Origin: Aldrovandia affinis
Taxonomy: Eukaryota; Chordata; Actinopteri; Notacanthiformes; Halosauridae
DNA: 64,000 nucleotides
Reading direction: 5' to 3'
Assembly (NCBI GenBank): GCA_029706075.1
Contig: JAINUG010000259.1
Location: 124,001 to 188,000 of the forward strand
This document shows positions 20,864 to 32,670 of the stretch, piece by piece (position 1 is the first letter of the stretch; each line of letters begins with the position of its first letter). The notes under the pieces are model-generated. The model worked only from the letters and a program-made list of their open reading frames with translations, did no database searches and had not been told where the DNA came from. Made by a program: the position numbers and the translations under genes.

Positions 20864-21831
20864 AATTCCATTGTAATTAAATGTTTTAAATTATTCACAC
20901 ATTTCAGTTTGAAATAAAACAAAATAAATACATGTTTTCCGTAAGCATCGCATGACAAAAAAAAGAAAGAACATTAATGAAATTGAGACAGTTTTAATGG
21001 AATAATCTGATGTGGGTGTCAGGGAGGAAAATAAGGATATATGGAGTTATGTATGTCCATTCCCCTGGGATAGTGCTCAGTGATATGCTGGTCTCCAAAA
21101 CCAACGATTGCCAGTTTACGGTGAAAAACGGCACCCCTTTCCTCTTTAGTGGTGAGTATTGATTTCCTATATGCTGCCTGTGTCAGTTGCCTAATATCTA
21201 CAAAGATGTATGAGGTCGTAGGCCTGTCACCATGGGCAGTAAAACTGAGAAACACACAGGCACTGCCACATGTTGAGATACAGCAGTCTTCTCTGGACTA
21301 TCCAGGCAGTGGTGTTCTGAACCAGTGCAGGAAAAGTACTACTGGACCCGTATGCAAAGTCCCTCACTGGAGTAAAATGTCCAGCCATATACGTGGTAAT
21401 GTGTAAAATGCTATCTTGGAAAAGGGCATCCACCAAATGAAGAAATGGCTAAAAACCCACCTAATTTATATAGTTCTGTGGTCTTTATATGATTATGGCA
21501 ATGGTCTTTTTGTGACCGAAGTCTAGCGCAGTTAAAAATACTTAATAAAGTGTTAATAACTGCATTATACTTAACGCACATTGCTGATATTATAATGGAT
21601 CAGGCCGAGACTCTTGCCAGACTGAGATCATTCCAAATAAGGTTATAATAAGATTATAATAAGGTTATAATAAGCACAGTTTATATTGACGCAGGTATAT
21701 CATTGCAACGATTGGCCACTGTAACCTACTTGTGTAACCCTCCTAATTTGAGCATCAGCGGTAGCCTGGCCATTAAGGGGTTAAGTCAAGCACTGTTTTT
21801 AGTTTGCTCGAGGTTGCAGACAAGATTTATG

Positions 21832-22247
21832 CAAATGAGCCACAAGCTCATTCCCTCTCATTCCTGCAACATACAATGCACGCCTGTACCGCTGTTTGTT
21901 AGGTAAGATTCATACTCGTTATTTCTTATTGTATCAGTTCCTGTATAACATAAGTCATGTGTAACGTTACTGCATTATGTTGTGCCTTACCCATGTTCAT
22001 TTTAATGCTATGGAAGTGAATTTATTTGTGTAACTTTGTTTCACAAATACATTGTTGTAGCTGCTAGTGTAACTAGCTTCCTTGTGTTACATTCAGTTCA
22101 TGCACGATACCTAGCTAGTTATGGATGTGCTATGGTAGCGGAGATTGCAGGACAATTCAGAACATTATTTCAGTTATTTACAGTATGTGTGTGTAATGAA
22201 GATTATTACAAATGAGCCACAAGCTCATTCCCTCTCATTCCTGCAAC
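21832..22247. repeat. 39-bp direct repeat pair bounding 338 bp
   Basis: Identical sequence caaatgagccacaagctcat (continuing to cctgcaac) at 21832-21870 and 22209-22247. The 338 bp between have no coding signal. Confidence 0.9.
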
Positions 22248-22422
22248 TTGAAGCAATAACAAATTATTTCTTTCTAAATGTATGGTGTTGAGTTTTTCTA
22301 CAATTTACATAACTATACTTACCTTACACTTACCTTCAACCCAAAGAGGAGTACACAGCCTCAGCAATATAACACCCATTATTAATTTAAATTCCAACCT
22401 AATTCCACCTCACATTATAGAG

Positions 22423-22488
22423 CAAGGTTCCACCCTATCACAGCTCATGTTACAGAGCAAGGTTCCACCCTATCGCAGCTCACATTAA
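22423..22488. repeat. ~35-bp tandem pair
   Basis: Two neighbouring copies of agagcaaggttccaccctat plus the following cagctca, differing at about three bases. Confidence 0.85.
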
Positions 22489-23024
22489 CCGCTCAACATG
22501 GCAATAGTCAACATGACCCAGTGACTTGAAAGTCGTGACTTCAATATCCACGAAACCTACAATGAAATCTTATATTTTTAATATAACCTTATAAATGAAT
22601 ACAGAACAATGGCTCAGCAAATGCACAGCACAGATGCAACAATAAACCACCAACGTGTCAAAACATTCAACCAAGTTACAGAAAAACATATTACACCCCT
22701 CATCTTATCTTAACTAAAACATCTACCACCCCTTTTTTAATCAGCTCACACATTTTTTAAGACTGTCAGGATTTTTGACCCCAAGCAAGTTTGCAGCCTT
22801 GATGTGACAACCCTCCCACTAGACTTGATTCCAGGATTTGACGAGAATTGTAGATCCGGCTGGGCAATTACAAATGATAAATAATAAATAAAATAAAACA
22901 GCACTGCAATGTCACTGGGGGAGTTCTGGGATAGAGCTGACAAACCATCTTACATGGAAGGCAAAACGATAGTTTCTGTCAATGCAGACAAATGTGTCTC
23001 TTTACACATTTTCAACAAACATTG

Positions 23025-23985
23025 TGTGACGCTCGGGATAAGGACCCAGACGCAGATCGGGATAAGGCAAAATAATCGTTTAATGGGAAGCAGGGGTCAA
23101 AACCAGGAGTCAGATATAGCGAAGGTACAAAATCACAATGCAGAGAGAAGTCACAAAAACAGTCCAAAAGGTCTAAACAGGAAGGCAGATAGGCAAACAA
23201 ACAAAATCGACAGGCAGGCTCAGAGTGGTAACAGAAGGGGTGTCTCAGGAAATACTACAAACTCTAGTTTACGAAGAATTAGCTCAGGGAATAAAGATCA
23301 ACGTTCTGACGGGGAAGGAACATAAACACGGAACTGATATACAAACAGGAAAGGGCAATACAATAGGAATCAAGTGTGAGTGGGAGGAGAGAGAGGTAGG
23401 AACACAGGTGTAAACATTGGGAATCGTTAATCCAATAACGAGGGGAAACGCAAGACACGGACTGGGAATAATACAGACACATAGACAATAAACGACCTGG
23501 GAGATCAGGCAGGCACGTGGATAGTTAGCAGGGGAGGAACGCAAAGAGAGAAGCTGCGTGCGAATGAAAAGAAAAGTGAAAAGCTAACAGGGATAGGATA
23601 ATGAGAGAGAATGACAGCGATAGTCAGAAGCGTGAGATAATTACTGATTAGTAGTGTTAGTAACTTAATCTAAATCCCTAATGTTAGTAGATTAGTTGGT
23701 TAGTACTATATACATCGAACTAATATATACAAAGTGCAATATAGAAAGTAAGAAGGAAGAAAACGAGATAATAAGCGAAGACGGAGAAAACCTGAAATGT
23801 AGAACTTCCCGAAGTGCATGACAAGACAAGGAGTGGATCTTGAAATAACAGGAACGATGACAGATGGGGACTAGAACGTGACAGAACGATGAAAATCAAA
23901 TACTGAATAAAGAATAATGAATAATGAATAATGAAAAATAAACAAAGTACAAAAAACAACAGAACAGACACTCAGAAACATGACA
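23025..23985 (-). mobile_element. Solo LTR, probably Ty3/gypsy type
   Basis: 961-bp sequence starting tgtgacgctc and ending catgaca on the plus strand, flanked by an exact 5-bp target duplication cattg (23020-23024, 23986-23990). TG...CA ends with a 5-bp TSD and no internal genes indicate a solo LTR left by recombination between two LTRs. Purine-rich composition on this strand implies the LTR lies on the minus strand. A piece of the same family is found inside piggyBac-like copy C (48942-49258). Fossil; family by style only. Confidence 0.85.
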
Positions 23986-23990
23986 CATTG

Positions 23991-25045
23991 TCAATTAATG
24001 ACAGAAGAGACTGTCAAACAACTGCCAATTATCAAATAAAATAAGAGTTTGGAAACTTAAATTTTCCTTTGAACTGGATAGTTCAGTTTAGCCTACCCCT
24101 GCTACAAACTATTTCATTTTTATTAACACTATCACACTTTTTTGATCAGGTTAACTATTATATAACTGCACTTATATTTATATATATTTATATGCTTTTG
24201 CTTTTTATTCCCCATTTTTCTCCCACTTTTTAGTAGCCAATTATATCCTTTTTTGATGTAAATTATCCACCCCTCGTATGAGAGGTTGCTGCTGTAGTCC
24301 TGTCATGGAAATTCTACTATACAAAGGAAGAGAGACTGTGATTTTAGTTCACTCAAGCTTTTATTTTATTGTTCAACAGGGAAGCAGTCTAACACTCTTG
24401 CACAAAGAATGAGAGAGTATCTTCGAAGAGACAAAGGAACCACAACAATATATATCTCTTACATTCGAGGTGACCATCACCCTTTGGAATTTCACCCATT
24501 GGTCGTGGTTGAAATCCCTCCTTTATTGACGGGCCAAATACAAATTTTTCCCTCCAAAAATACACGTTTCTTGCATACATTAGGAAGGGGGCAACTTTCA
24601 ACTTGCGACCCTTCTGTACATTTCCAACAGTTTTGTTAAGATTATACAGCAGAATGGCAGGGGCCTATTTCACAAACTTATGACCTTCATGCTGGCCGTT
24701 CCCAGCCCTATCTGTAGACTTATGCATCATCCCACAGGTGGCAACACATACACTCATCTTTCTGTACAGGCGGGGTAGTACATAGTTGCGAAATGAGGAA
24801 ATCACACAAGGCGTTTGTCCTTGCAGCACACTAATGAGCAAAAAGTGGCCTAATTAAAATTTCCTTTTGTTACTATTGTAACAAAAAAAAATTATAACAC
24901 AATACATGATTATTGATTGAGTATAAGGTGGATATCATATGGGGTGATTAATATTTCACTACATCACACAAGTGTACATTCTTTCTTTCTTTCTTGTGAC
25001 AGAGTTTCCCACCTTGTAAGCGGCAATTGTTGTACCACTGAGCAT
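23991..25045. other. Unassigned 1-kb stretch
   Basis: AT-rich, with a low-complexity tattta stretch at 24170-24200 and a (tttc)n run at 24978-24990. A minus-strand frame of 70 codons (24389-24601) shows no motif. Nothing recognised. Confidence 0.5.
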
Positions 25046-26627
25046 TTAACCCTCTGAGGTCCGTGCTAAGCTTTTCGATGTTTTTTGATTTTGGCATGGT
25101 CTGATATTTATCTCAATTTCATCAATTTAACACACATTTACTCCAAAGTGTTTAATATTTTTATTTGAAGGACAATCACAGCTACATTTGTATGCCATCA
25201 ATAGTTTGGTCAGTATCATATGCAGCTTGTAAATAGATCTACAAACACACAAGTTAAAAATAGTTAATTTTTCTGCTGTCACAAAAGTTGTGAAAGCACA
25301 CACTAAACTATAGTGACGAATTGTTTTGCCAATGTGTGCGTTTGTTCATCAAGGTCTTGGTTATGTAAGGGTGTGAAAATGTTTTAGCACATATGAGATC
25401 TAAATAGCTAAAAACCTGTTTTTATCAGAACTGGTCACATTTATTTCAGGCTGTGGGAGGGCTATATGCTAATTTACTGAATATTCATGATCCACACCTG
25501 AAAGATCATGGTCAAGCCATCAGACAAAGACATCTTGCAGAGTAGCCTACGCATTTTTGCGACTAACAGAAGCCAGTTTGACAACATCCAAAGTCTGGCA
25601 TTGGGCACAGGCACATGATCAAAAGTTTAAGATATTCATCTTTAAACGTCTGTAGGAAGCGAAAGCAAAATCCGTGTCTACGAAGACACGGAAAGACATA
25701 AACAAGACAAAACAAAATAACCAACGATCAGGAACAAACAAAACGTATCCAAAATCCTCGGAATAAACTAAACGCTGGGAATCTAAACCACAATAAGCAC
25801 ACAAACAAGTTCTCGAGAGGCAAGAAACATTAATCACAATAGGTATTATCAAGCTAAGCTAGATAATGTCCAAGCGCCGAAACAGAATGCCAGCTGGTTA
25901 AATATCCTCCCGTTAATTATTCGCAGCAGTCCGCAATGATTCTGATTTTTTTTCGTATAGCGTGGAATTCATATATTTTCACGAGTATTTGAAAATATGA
26001 TAAATCAAATAAATATCAGCATACACCGTCTGTTGCTGGCAGCTCGCAACCGTAAACACAGACAAGATCCGATATAATGTCGGGACATTGTTTACGCTGC
26101 AATTTCACACACGGAATTCATATATTGAATACGAGTATTTGATAACATGGCAAATCAAATATAGTTACTTACTCTTCGTCAGTTATTGTCTTCGTCGCTT
26201 TCCATCGATGCTCTCAAACACTGCAGCGCAGAAAATCTTTCCATCTTGAATAAAATTGTATGTCTGTATAAAATCTTGCTTCAAATTGTCGGGACAGTTT
26301 GTGTTGTTTACGCCCGGCGTTTCACACATGGCCCCACGCCCCTCCCCACACCTCCCGAAACTCGCACCTAGTTACCATGTCAATAGAAGGGGACGTTACT
26401 AAAAGGTAAAAAACAGAGTAAAAAACAAGGTTTACTTTTGGTCTAATTAACCTAATTTAAAAAATCCCATTTGATTTGCCAGTGCTCAAATCGGAAAGTC
26501 GCGATTCTAAGGTTTCTGTCAATGTTTTTGTCGCGTGTGTATGATAAAATATCGCGAAATTAGAAATAGTAATATACTTTTATTGCTGCTGGGAGCGGCG
26601 CCGCTCCCGTCGACCTCAGGGGGTTAA
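25046..26627. mobile_element. piggyBac-like non-autonomous element, copy B
   Basis: TTAA at 25046-25049 and 26624-26627; termini ccctctgaggtc and, inverted, ccccctgaggtc. The first 420 bp match copy C closely (for example gatgttttttgattttggca and tttatttgaaggacaatcac). Interior repeats with cacgagtatttgaaaa are shared with A and C. A terminal palindrome lies at 26591-26608. The middle (about 25490-25930) has no match in A or C that I can see. No transposase. Confidence 0.87.
26591..26608. repeat. Perfect 18-bp palindrome in piggyBac-like B
   Basis: gggagcggcgccgctccc, identical to the copy C palindrome and different from that of copy A at three positions per arm. Confidence 0.95.
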
Positions 26628-26754
26628 CCCTCTTTCTCATGTCATCACATTCCAGCATGCATTTTAATCCTTCCAGTTATACAGATCATTATAGCAAATA
26701 GCAGCATTAAGAAAATTAAGAAAAAGAAGTAAACAACAATCAGCCAGGGTGGGA

Positions 26755-26985
26755 TTACACTATGTCGATCCCACCCATTTCTCTCAGCACGATTTCTTCT
26801 TCATATGATTGTGCCACCATTATCTGTGCTGTTGCTTTTGTGGCACAGGTTTGGCATATGATCTTGAAGCACGTCAGCAGCAGTAATATGAATATAATGA
26901 TGTACATCATGCAATTATTTAATGCCCTGCTTGGTGTCTCCTTTAAGCTCTTGGTGACATGGAACTCACTTCTCAGGCTTCACAA
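26755..26985 (-). mobile_element. Retroviral-type Env C-terminus fossil
   Basis: On the minus strand a short frame reads a 20-residue hydrophobic segment (MYIIIFILLLLTCFKIICQT) followed by a Cys pair and a tail with YEEEIVLREM. A single membrane span, juxtamembrane Cys and a short tail with a Tyr motif fit the end of a retroviral transmembrane protein. It joins the Ty3/gypsy fragment to its right without a recognisable LTR. Fragment only; identification is inference. Confidence 0.4.
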
Positions 26986-28800
26986 AGAAGTGGTTCTTGA
27001 GAAGCTGCTGCAGCACCTGCCTGACATGCAGGACATGATCTTGTGCAGAACTGGAAATGATGAGGATGTCTTCCAGGTAGACAAAGACAAAATGGTTGAG
27101 GAGATCTCGGAGAGCATCATTGATCAGAGCCTGGAACACAGCAGAGAGACCGAGACCGAAAGGCAAAACGAGGTACTCATAGTGGTCATTAGGGGTGTTG
27201 AAGGCAGTCTTATACTCGTCTCCCTCTCGGATGTGGACCAGGTTGTAGGTATTGCGTAGGTCCAGTTTTGTGAAGATAGTGGCTCCCCGTAGCTTATCGA
27301 GACCGGTGGACATCAAAGGAAGAGGGTAGCGGTTCCTCACCGTAATCCTGTTGAGCCCACGGTAGTCAATGCAGGGTCTAAGACCTCTGTCCTTTTTTCT
27401 CACAAAGAAGAAGCCTGCGCCAGCCCGCGAAGTGGAGGGCAGAATTAAACCAGAAGCAAGTGCATCTCAAATGTACTCTTCCATGCTGGCAGTCTCAGAG
27501 GCAGAGAGAGAGTACGTCTCCCATGAGGAGGGCTGGTACTGGGCAGGAGATCAATGGTACAGTCACAGGGGCAGTTAGGAGAAAGAGTTGCTGCACGTTG
27601 TTTGCTGAATACCTCACTCAGCGCAGCATACTCAGGAGGAACTTGACTGAGATCGGGGGAAACAACTGGCTCGGAAGAGTGCTTGAGTTGACCAGGGTGA
27701 GTAGGAAAACATTTAGCTAAGCAATTCGGACCCCATTCGCTCAGGATGCCAGTTACCCAGTCAATCCAGGGGTTGTGGCAGGCTAACCAGGAGTAGCTAA
27801 GGATAAGAGGGTGCTCAGGTGACTCAAGAAGATAGAACTGGATAATTTCCTCATGGTTACCCCCGATGCGCAGTCGAATTGGAGCTGTGCAGTAGTGGAC
27901 ACTGCCAGAGCTAAGAGGTATTCCATCCATGGCTGCCCCAGAGTCCACAAACCCCTGGAGTTCACACTGTTGATTACTCCAGAAGAGGGTAGAAGGCAGC
28001 AGTACTTGGGAGACGGGGGGAAGGGAGGTGGTGATTTGGCTCGTCAGGATACTGTAGCCCAGGTCAGGGCTTTATCTGAGAGCAGGGTGATGATGTAGAC
28101 CAGAGCTCGAAAATCAGGAAGCACTGGGTCATGATCGGCCAACACATCATACCTATCAGGAGCTGGCAGGCGTGGCTCCCTGGCACCGGAGCTAATGGGA
28201 GCTGGAGGCATAGGAGGGGCAGAGTTGTGTGGTGGCTGGAGCCACTGGATCGCCATGGTGAGGGACTGCAGAGCCTCAGAAATGTTCTGTAGCAGTTGTT
28301 AATGCTCCCCTACCAAGGCGCCTTGGTTAGCCAGAGCTGTGCGAAAATGCTCCGCCTCTGCTGGATCCATAGTTTGACACTGTCTTGCTGAAACGAGGCA
28401 GAGAGATGGGACCCAACTGCAAAGACAAAGCAGGAGGTAGATGTAGAATAAACTGAAGATTTATTATAAATGATGGACTAAAGAAAACACGAGAACAACA
28501 CAAACTGGGAGATAATAAACATGGGTATAAACACTAACACAAACACGAGTTGTACGACAAAAGCTCAGAATGGAAACACTGGTGAGCAAACACAGGGAAA
28601 AACCATTGAAGACAATGAGCACAGAACAAACAGAACAGACCACTTGAATAAGGGCACAAAACAAGACACAGGTCAAATCACTAAGACAATAATACACTCA
28701 GACAATCAGGTGAAACAAGACACGGGTGGAAACACTCAAGACAATGAAACAAGGCACAGGTGAAAACAATCAAAACAATAAACGAATTGTTTATATATAT
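26986..28800 (-). mobile_element. Ty3/gypsy LTR-retrotransposon fossil
   Basis: Broken minus-strand element. Recognisable parts from its 5' side: LTR-like or leader DNA (about 28390-28800), a short Gag-like piece (28044-28370), a protease-to-RT linker region (27445-27950, with PEYAALSEVFSKQRAATLSP) and RT (26986-27403, with [20 protein letters not shown] and [19 protein letters not shown]). The fish Ty3/gypsy assignment rests on the RT. Integrase and the other LTR are not present. Several breaks; clearly old. Confidence 0.85.
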
Positions 28801-29094
28801 ATAATTAACTAATTATATAATAAAACAATTAGGGAACACTAAGGGCCCTAATTTGGTGAATCAGGATGGTGAGGACGGTGGTGCTTTAGGCGTGTCTAAC
28901 GCAATTTAGGTAATTTTGTGATTTAGGACAATAGCGCACCTCCGGCACAGTTGCAAAAGAGGTCGGATTAACTTTTAAAAAATACATGTGGGTGTGGTGG
29001 GGGTTTGGTTTCATAATGGCCAATCAGAACACCTATTTTCTATCCCTTTAAATACCAGTGTGCTAACGCTTCAGCAAATTGGCAATTTCCTGAC

Positions 29095-29186
29095 ATGGAT
29101 GACAGTTTTGCGTGGCTGCACCAGGAGCGCTTCTCAAAAGAGGAGAGCGATTTGCTTGTGCGGAAGGTGCGGAAAAGTTGGGGCGC
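29095..29186 (+). pseudogene. Harbinger Myb/SANT-like N-terminus
   Basis: Reads MDDSFAWLHQERFSKEESDL then LVRKVRKSWGAN. FSKEE.DLLV is the start of the Myb/SANT-like accessory protein of Harbinger elements. The homology stops after about 30 codons, where the internal deletion joins this gene to unrelated AT-rich sequence. Confidence 0.7.
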
Positions 29187-29379
29187 GAATCATAGGGGGA
29201 AAACAAAGCGCACATTAATTTGTTATTTTCATGATTTGAGTTTATATTTTGAGACCTACATTGTTAAAAGAAAGTGTTTTATTTTACCATCTCTTTTTTT
29301 CCTTATTTGTAGGCTTTCCAACTTAAAAAAACAACGTTTCTTTTCTTCTAATTTAATGTAATTGTTAAGTGGAAAGATG

Positions 29380-29720
29380 GTGCGTGCAACTGCACATGTG
29401 TGCAGTCAATGGCACCCAAGACCCCAGGGAATCCACATTGCGTATAAAAATCCTGTTTAGTTCTCTGCTGGCTGTCGGGTGTAGGAAAAGTAATAAACTA
29501 ATTTGCATGTTGGACAAGACTGGAAGAAACTGTATGTACAGCGGAACTGATAGCCGTCTGGCCAACACTGGCTACCAAACCCAGGGTATTGGTCATGGTA
29601 TCACCTTCGGCGTCCAATTATGTACTCCATTTTCTGTAGTGCAAATGGAAAGAATAAAACCCTTTCACGTAAGAAAAACAATGTGCATACAAACATATAT
29701 TTATTTAACAGGTGCATCTT
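29380..29720 (-). pseudogene. Harbinger transposase fragment (copy 2)
   Basis: Minus-strand counterpart of 4507-4770: FLPVLSNMQISLLLFLHPTA then ELNRIFIRNVDSLGSWVPLT, with the GAIDCTHV block in a neighbouring frame near 29390-29420. It ends just after the IDCTH motif, earlier than in copy 1. Confidence 0.85.
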
Positions 29721-30094
29721 ACTGAACGGTAGCGATGGATGGCCTGCTGGCTTCAGTCTTTCATGTCCGTGCATTGAATAACCACAAGCTTTTAGCTTAT
29801 AGTTATTAGTTTTTAGCTTAATTGATTACAGCTTGCAAGTTACCCATGGATTGGATGATTTGCCTCAACGTGTGGGGAAATTCACAATATTCACAAAACA
29901 TTCTCATGTGATTTTAGATAACCCTATGTTCATATGTGCGTATCAATAAAGTCACCAAATTGCACAGAGCGGAGACGGGGAATATTCCATTTGCGTCAGA
30001 CGAAACTGGCAATTCGCCAGCGCTAGGGCATAACTCCGCTTAGCGCCGGCACGAAAATAGAGCCCTAAAAGTCCAATGCCGCCCTCTAGTTACA

Positions 30095-30276
30095 TAATCA
30101 TCATCCACCCACAGCACAGAGTATAATAATACTAATCATTATCCACCCATAGCGCATAGTATAATAACACTAATCATTATCCACCCATAGCACAGAGTAT
30201 AATAACACTAATCATTATCCACCCATAGCACAGAGTATAATAACACTAATCATTATCCACCCATAGCACATAGAAT
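30095..30276. repeat. 38-bp tandem repeat, about five copies
   Basis: Unit taatcattatccacccatag plus cacagagtataataacac. Copies are nearly identical, with cgcatag and cacatag variants in the second and last. Lies 30 bp right of Harbinger copy 2. No spacer variation, so not an array of another kind. Confidence 0.93.
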
Positions 30277-30730
30277 ACAGTCACAAACAGAGCTTTGATA
30301 GGACAATAGTGCAGACCTTATCCAACAAAAAGTACACAACCCACAAGCACAAACACACTACTTATTTGGACCAGAACAACCCAGGATAATGTAACAAAGC
30401 ATGAGCAGGTTCTGCCGGCTGGATCCTGCCATTAAAATGGTAGCGTGGGTGTGCCCAGTGTGCAACCCTGAAAGAAGAGACAAACAGAAGGGTCACTCTA
30501 CAGGCCTCCGGGGAAAATAACCACACAGGGGAGTCACTGATTCACGGCTGTTCCAGGGTCAGACTCTGGAAAAACACATAAATCAAAGACAAAACAATCG
30601 AGCAAACCCGGCCTGTTTCAGAAGTAGAAATGCAGAACATATACAGTAGATTGTGAGTGTCTGTGTGGATATAAAACTCACACAGGGAGCCCCTGGAATC
30701 TAGATGGAGATTTGCTCACGTGCACAAAAC
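30277..30730. other. Unassigned spacer
   Basis: About 450 bp without motifs between the 38-bp array and the SINE. Confidence 0.5.
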
Positions 30731-31056
30731 GTGGGCGGCAGTGTAGTGTAATGGTTAGGGAACTGGGCTTGTAACTAAGAGGTTGCTGGTTCAGTTCCCA
30801 GGTGGAACACTGCCGTTGTACCCTTGAGCTAAAGGTACTTAACCTTTGTATAAATGGATTGTATGTAAAGAAATGTAAACTGTGTAAGTCCCTCTGGATA
30901 AGAGCGTCTGCTAAATGCTTAAAATGTAAATGTAATGTAACCTGAATTGCTTCAGTAAAAATATCCAACTGTATAAATGGATTGTATGTAAAGAAATGTA
31001 AACTCTGTAAGTCGCTCTGGATAAGAGCGTCTGCTAAATGCCTAAAATGTAAATGT
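30731..31056 (+). mobile_element. tRNA-derived SINE with L2 tail, self-nested
   Basis: tRNA-like head (gtagtgtaatggttaggg as A box; ggttgctggttcagttcc as B box), a middle with cccttgagctaaaggtactt, and an L2 tail ending gataagagcgtctgctaaat. RNA polymerase III head plus L2 tail means L2 RT mobilises it. A second, 5'-truncated tail (30846-30938) sits inside the body, flanked by aacct on both sides. No protein. Confidence 0.92.
30846..30938 (+). mobile_element. Truncated L2/SINE tail inserted in the SINE
   Basis: About 93 bp, ttgtataaatggattgtatg to aatgtaatgt, almost identical to the outer SINE's own 3' end (30973-31056). It splits the SINE word cttaacctgaattgc, with aacct duplicated at 30841-30845 and 30939-30943. 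Confidence 0.85.
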
Positions 31057-32199
31057 GCTCATCATGTCATCATGTCTGACAGTTGTGACACATGGGAGGA
31101 AACCAGTTTTCCCATACATGTTAGTAGTTGTCTGTTTAAAACCAAACAGCCACATCTAAAGTTTCATCCACATCAGTGAATAAAGTGTATGTGTGTGTGA
31201 ATCTTTTGTCATAACAGTTTACAGTAAAAATGTTACGTACCTCCTCTATAATTTATTTCTAGAGTCTGTTACTAATAACTGTGTTCTTGATAGAGGGGAA
31301 GTACACCATCCACCTCCCTTTTTTAAACAGTCGCAGTTTACTGCTGTCTGATGGACAAAATCCTCCCCAAACCGTTTCCCCTGTGAAGGCTCAGGGATCA
31401 CACACCGTGACAGGAACAGTTATTTTTCAGTCATACTTTTTCATTTCCTCTATGATAACCCATTTCCCTGTAACATTTAAATGTGTAGACAGAAGATGAC
31501 ATCATCCAGCAAGAAGGTCATTACACTCAACAAAATGTCAGAAATGAAAGTTCAATGCCTGTATTGAAAACAAAATGACAATAACCTTTATATTTCACTA
31601 CAGGGTGTCAGAGGAGTCAGAGCGGTTTTTCTCACCTGACATTTGTGCAACCTGCTGTTTGATTCCCAGCCTCAAAATGTGCAGAAAAAACAATATGCTA
31701 TGTATTAATAACAGATCCGAGCACAGCAAATATGAATATTATGTAAATGTAATTAATGTTTTATATATGCCTGCAGATTCTACATCTTTAACATGTTATT
31801 GCCCATTTATTCCAAGCAATGTTTTCATGGATTATTTAAGATTATTTATTTGTGGCAGGAGCGTAAATTACCTCAGGGTTAAGTGAAAACTCAAATTGCA
31901 GAAAATGATGAAAGCACTTATGCTGTTTAGATATAAGGGTGATATAGAGGGTCCTATCTTGCGATATCTCACTGTAATTATCATACCCATTCACTGAGAC
32001 ATATCGCGTGACACCATTTTTCATGCTGGAATTGGAGGTTTCTTTATTCTAGCTTTTAAATGGCACGTGGAATATAATCAACGAATGGGGATTAAGGCCA
32101 AAAAATGTGTATCTGTCATTCTTTCCTCCATTCTTTCATTCTGTGTATTATTTACTGTTATTTTCTTATCATATTATATCCATCCATCCATCCATCACA

Positions 32200-32220
32200 A
32201 CCACACACACACACACACAC
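32200..32220. repeat. (CA)n microsatellite
   Basis: About ten CA units, preceded by (catc)n. Confidence 0.95.
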
Positions 32221-32439
32221 ATACATCCATCACGTAACAGGAAGATAAATTAAAAAAAAGATTTTCAAAAATAGTGAAAACTGAAGCTTACAAAGAACCC
32301 ACAAACTGAACACAGACTGGCCCCTGGAACCCTGAGCCTGTTAACATAGCCACTGCATCTGGAGGATTTACCCATGTGATATCACTGGTCAGTGGGTTTG
32401 TAATAACACTATGGATTGACAAGTGGAATAATCAGTGCA

Positions 32440-32670
32440 CACAGTCACATGCATGCTATGATTAATTCAGGTATATTGTACACACAAACAAATGTACGCA
32501 TGAGCGCAAACGCACATACGGTGCACACATACACGCACGTGCACACATGCACCTACATACAAACATGCACCCATGAACACACATTCACACATGCGTACAT
32601 GCATGCACACATACACAATACATGCAGATGTTCACACATGCACATACACAAGAACACACTGACACAAGCA
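32440..32670. repeat. Degenerate CA-rich low-complexity tract
   Basis: Interrupted acacatgca / cacatacac words over about 230 bp, probably a decayed dinucleotide array. Confidence 0.8.

Larger units (their letters stand above)
20864..23019. other. Unassigned 2.1-kb stretch
   Basis: No recognised protein. A 78-codon minus-strand frame (21019-21255) and a 138-codon plus frame (22909-23325) have no known motif; the latter ends inside the solo LTR. The region contains a 39-bp direct repeat (21832 and 22209) and a ~36-bp tandem pair near 22425-22485. Confidence 0.5.
28843..30065 (-). mobile_element. PIF/Harbinger DNA transposon, copy 2 (inverted, deleted)
   Basis: Same family as 3891-7822 in the opposite orientation: left end gggccctaatttggtg, right end inverted gggctctattttcgtg. 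An exact TSD taa (28840-28842 and 30066-30068) fits the TWA preference of Harbinger. It is 1.2 kb. It carries the start of the Myb/SANT-like gene on the plus strand and a transposase piece on the minus strand. It lacks the Tc1 and the 527-bp insert, so it serves as an outgroup for dating those events. Confidence 0.92.

Noticed and set aside
21019-21255. 78-codon minus frame as a conserved exon
   Set aside because: Looks protein-like (VFHRKLAIVGFGDQHITEHY) but I cannot name a family or find splice sites that fit.
30095-30276. 38-bp repeats as a CRISPR-like array
   Set aside because: Units are directly adjacent with no unique spacers, and the genome is eukaryotic. A minisatellite.
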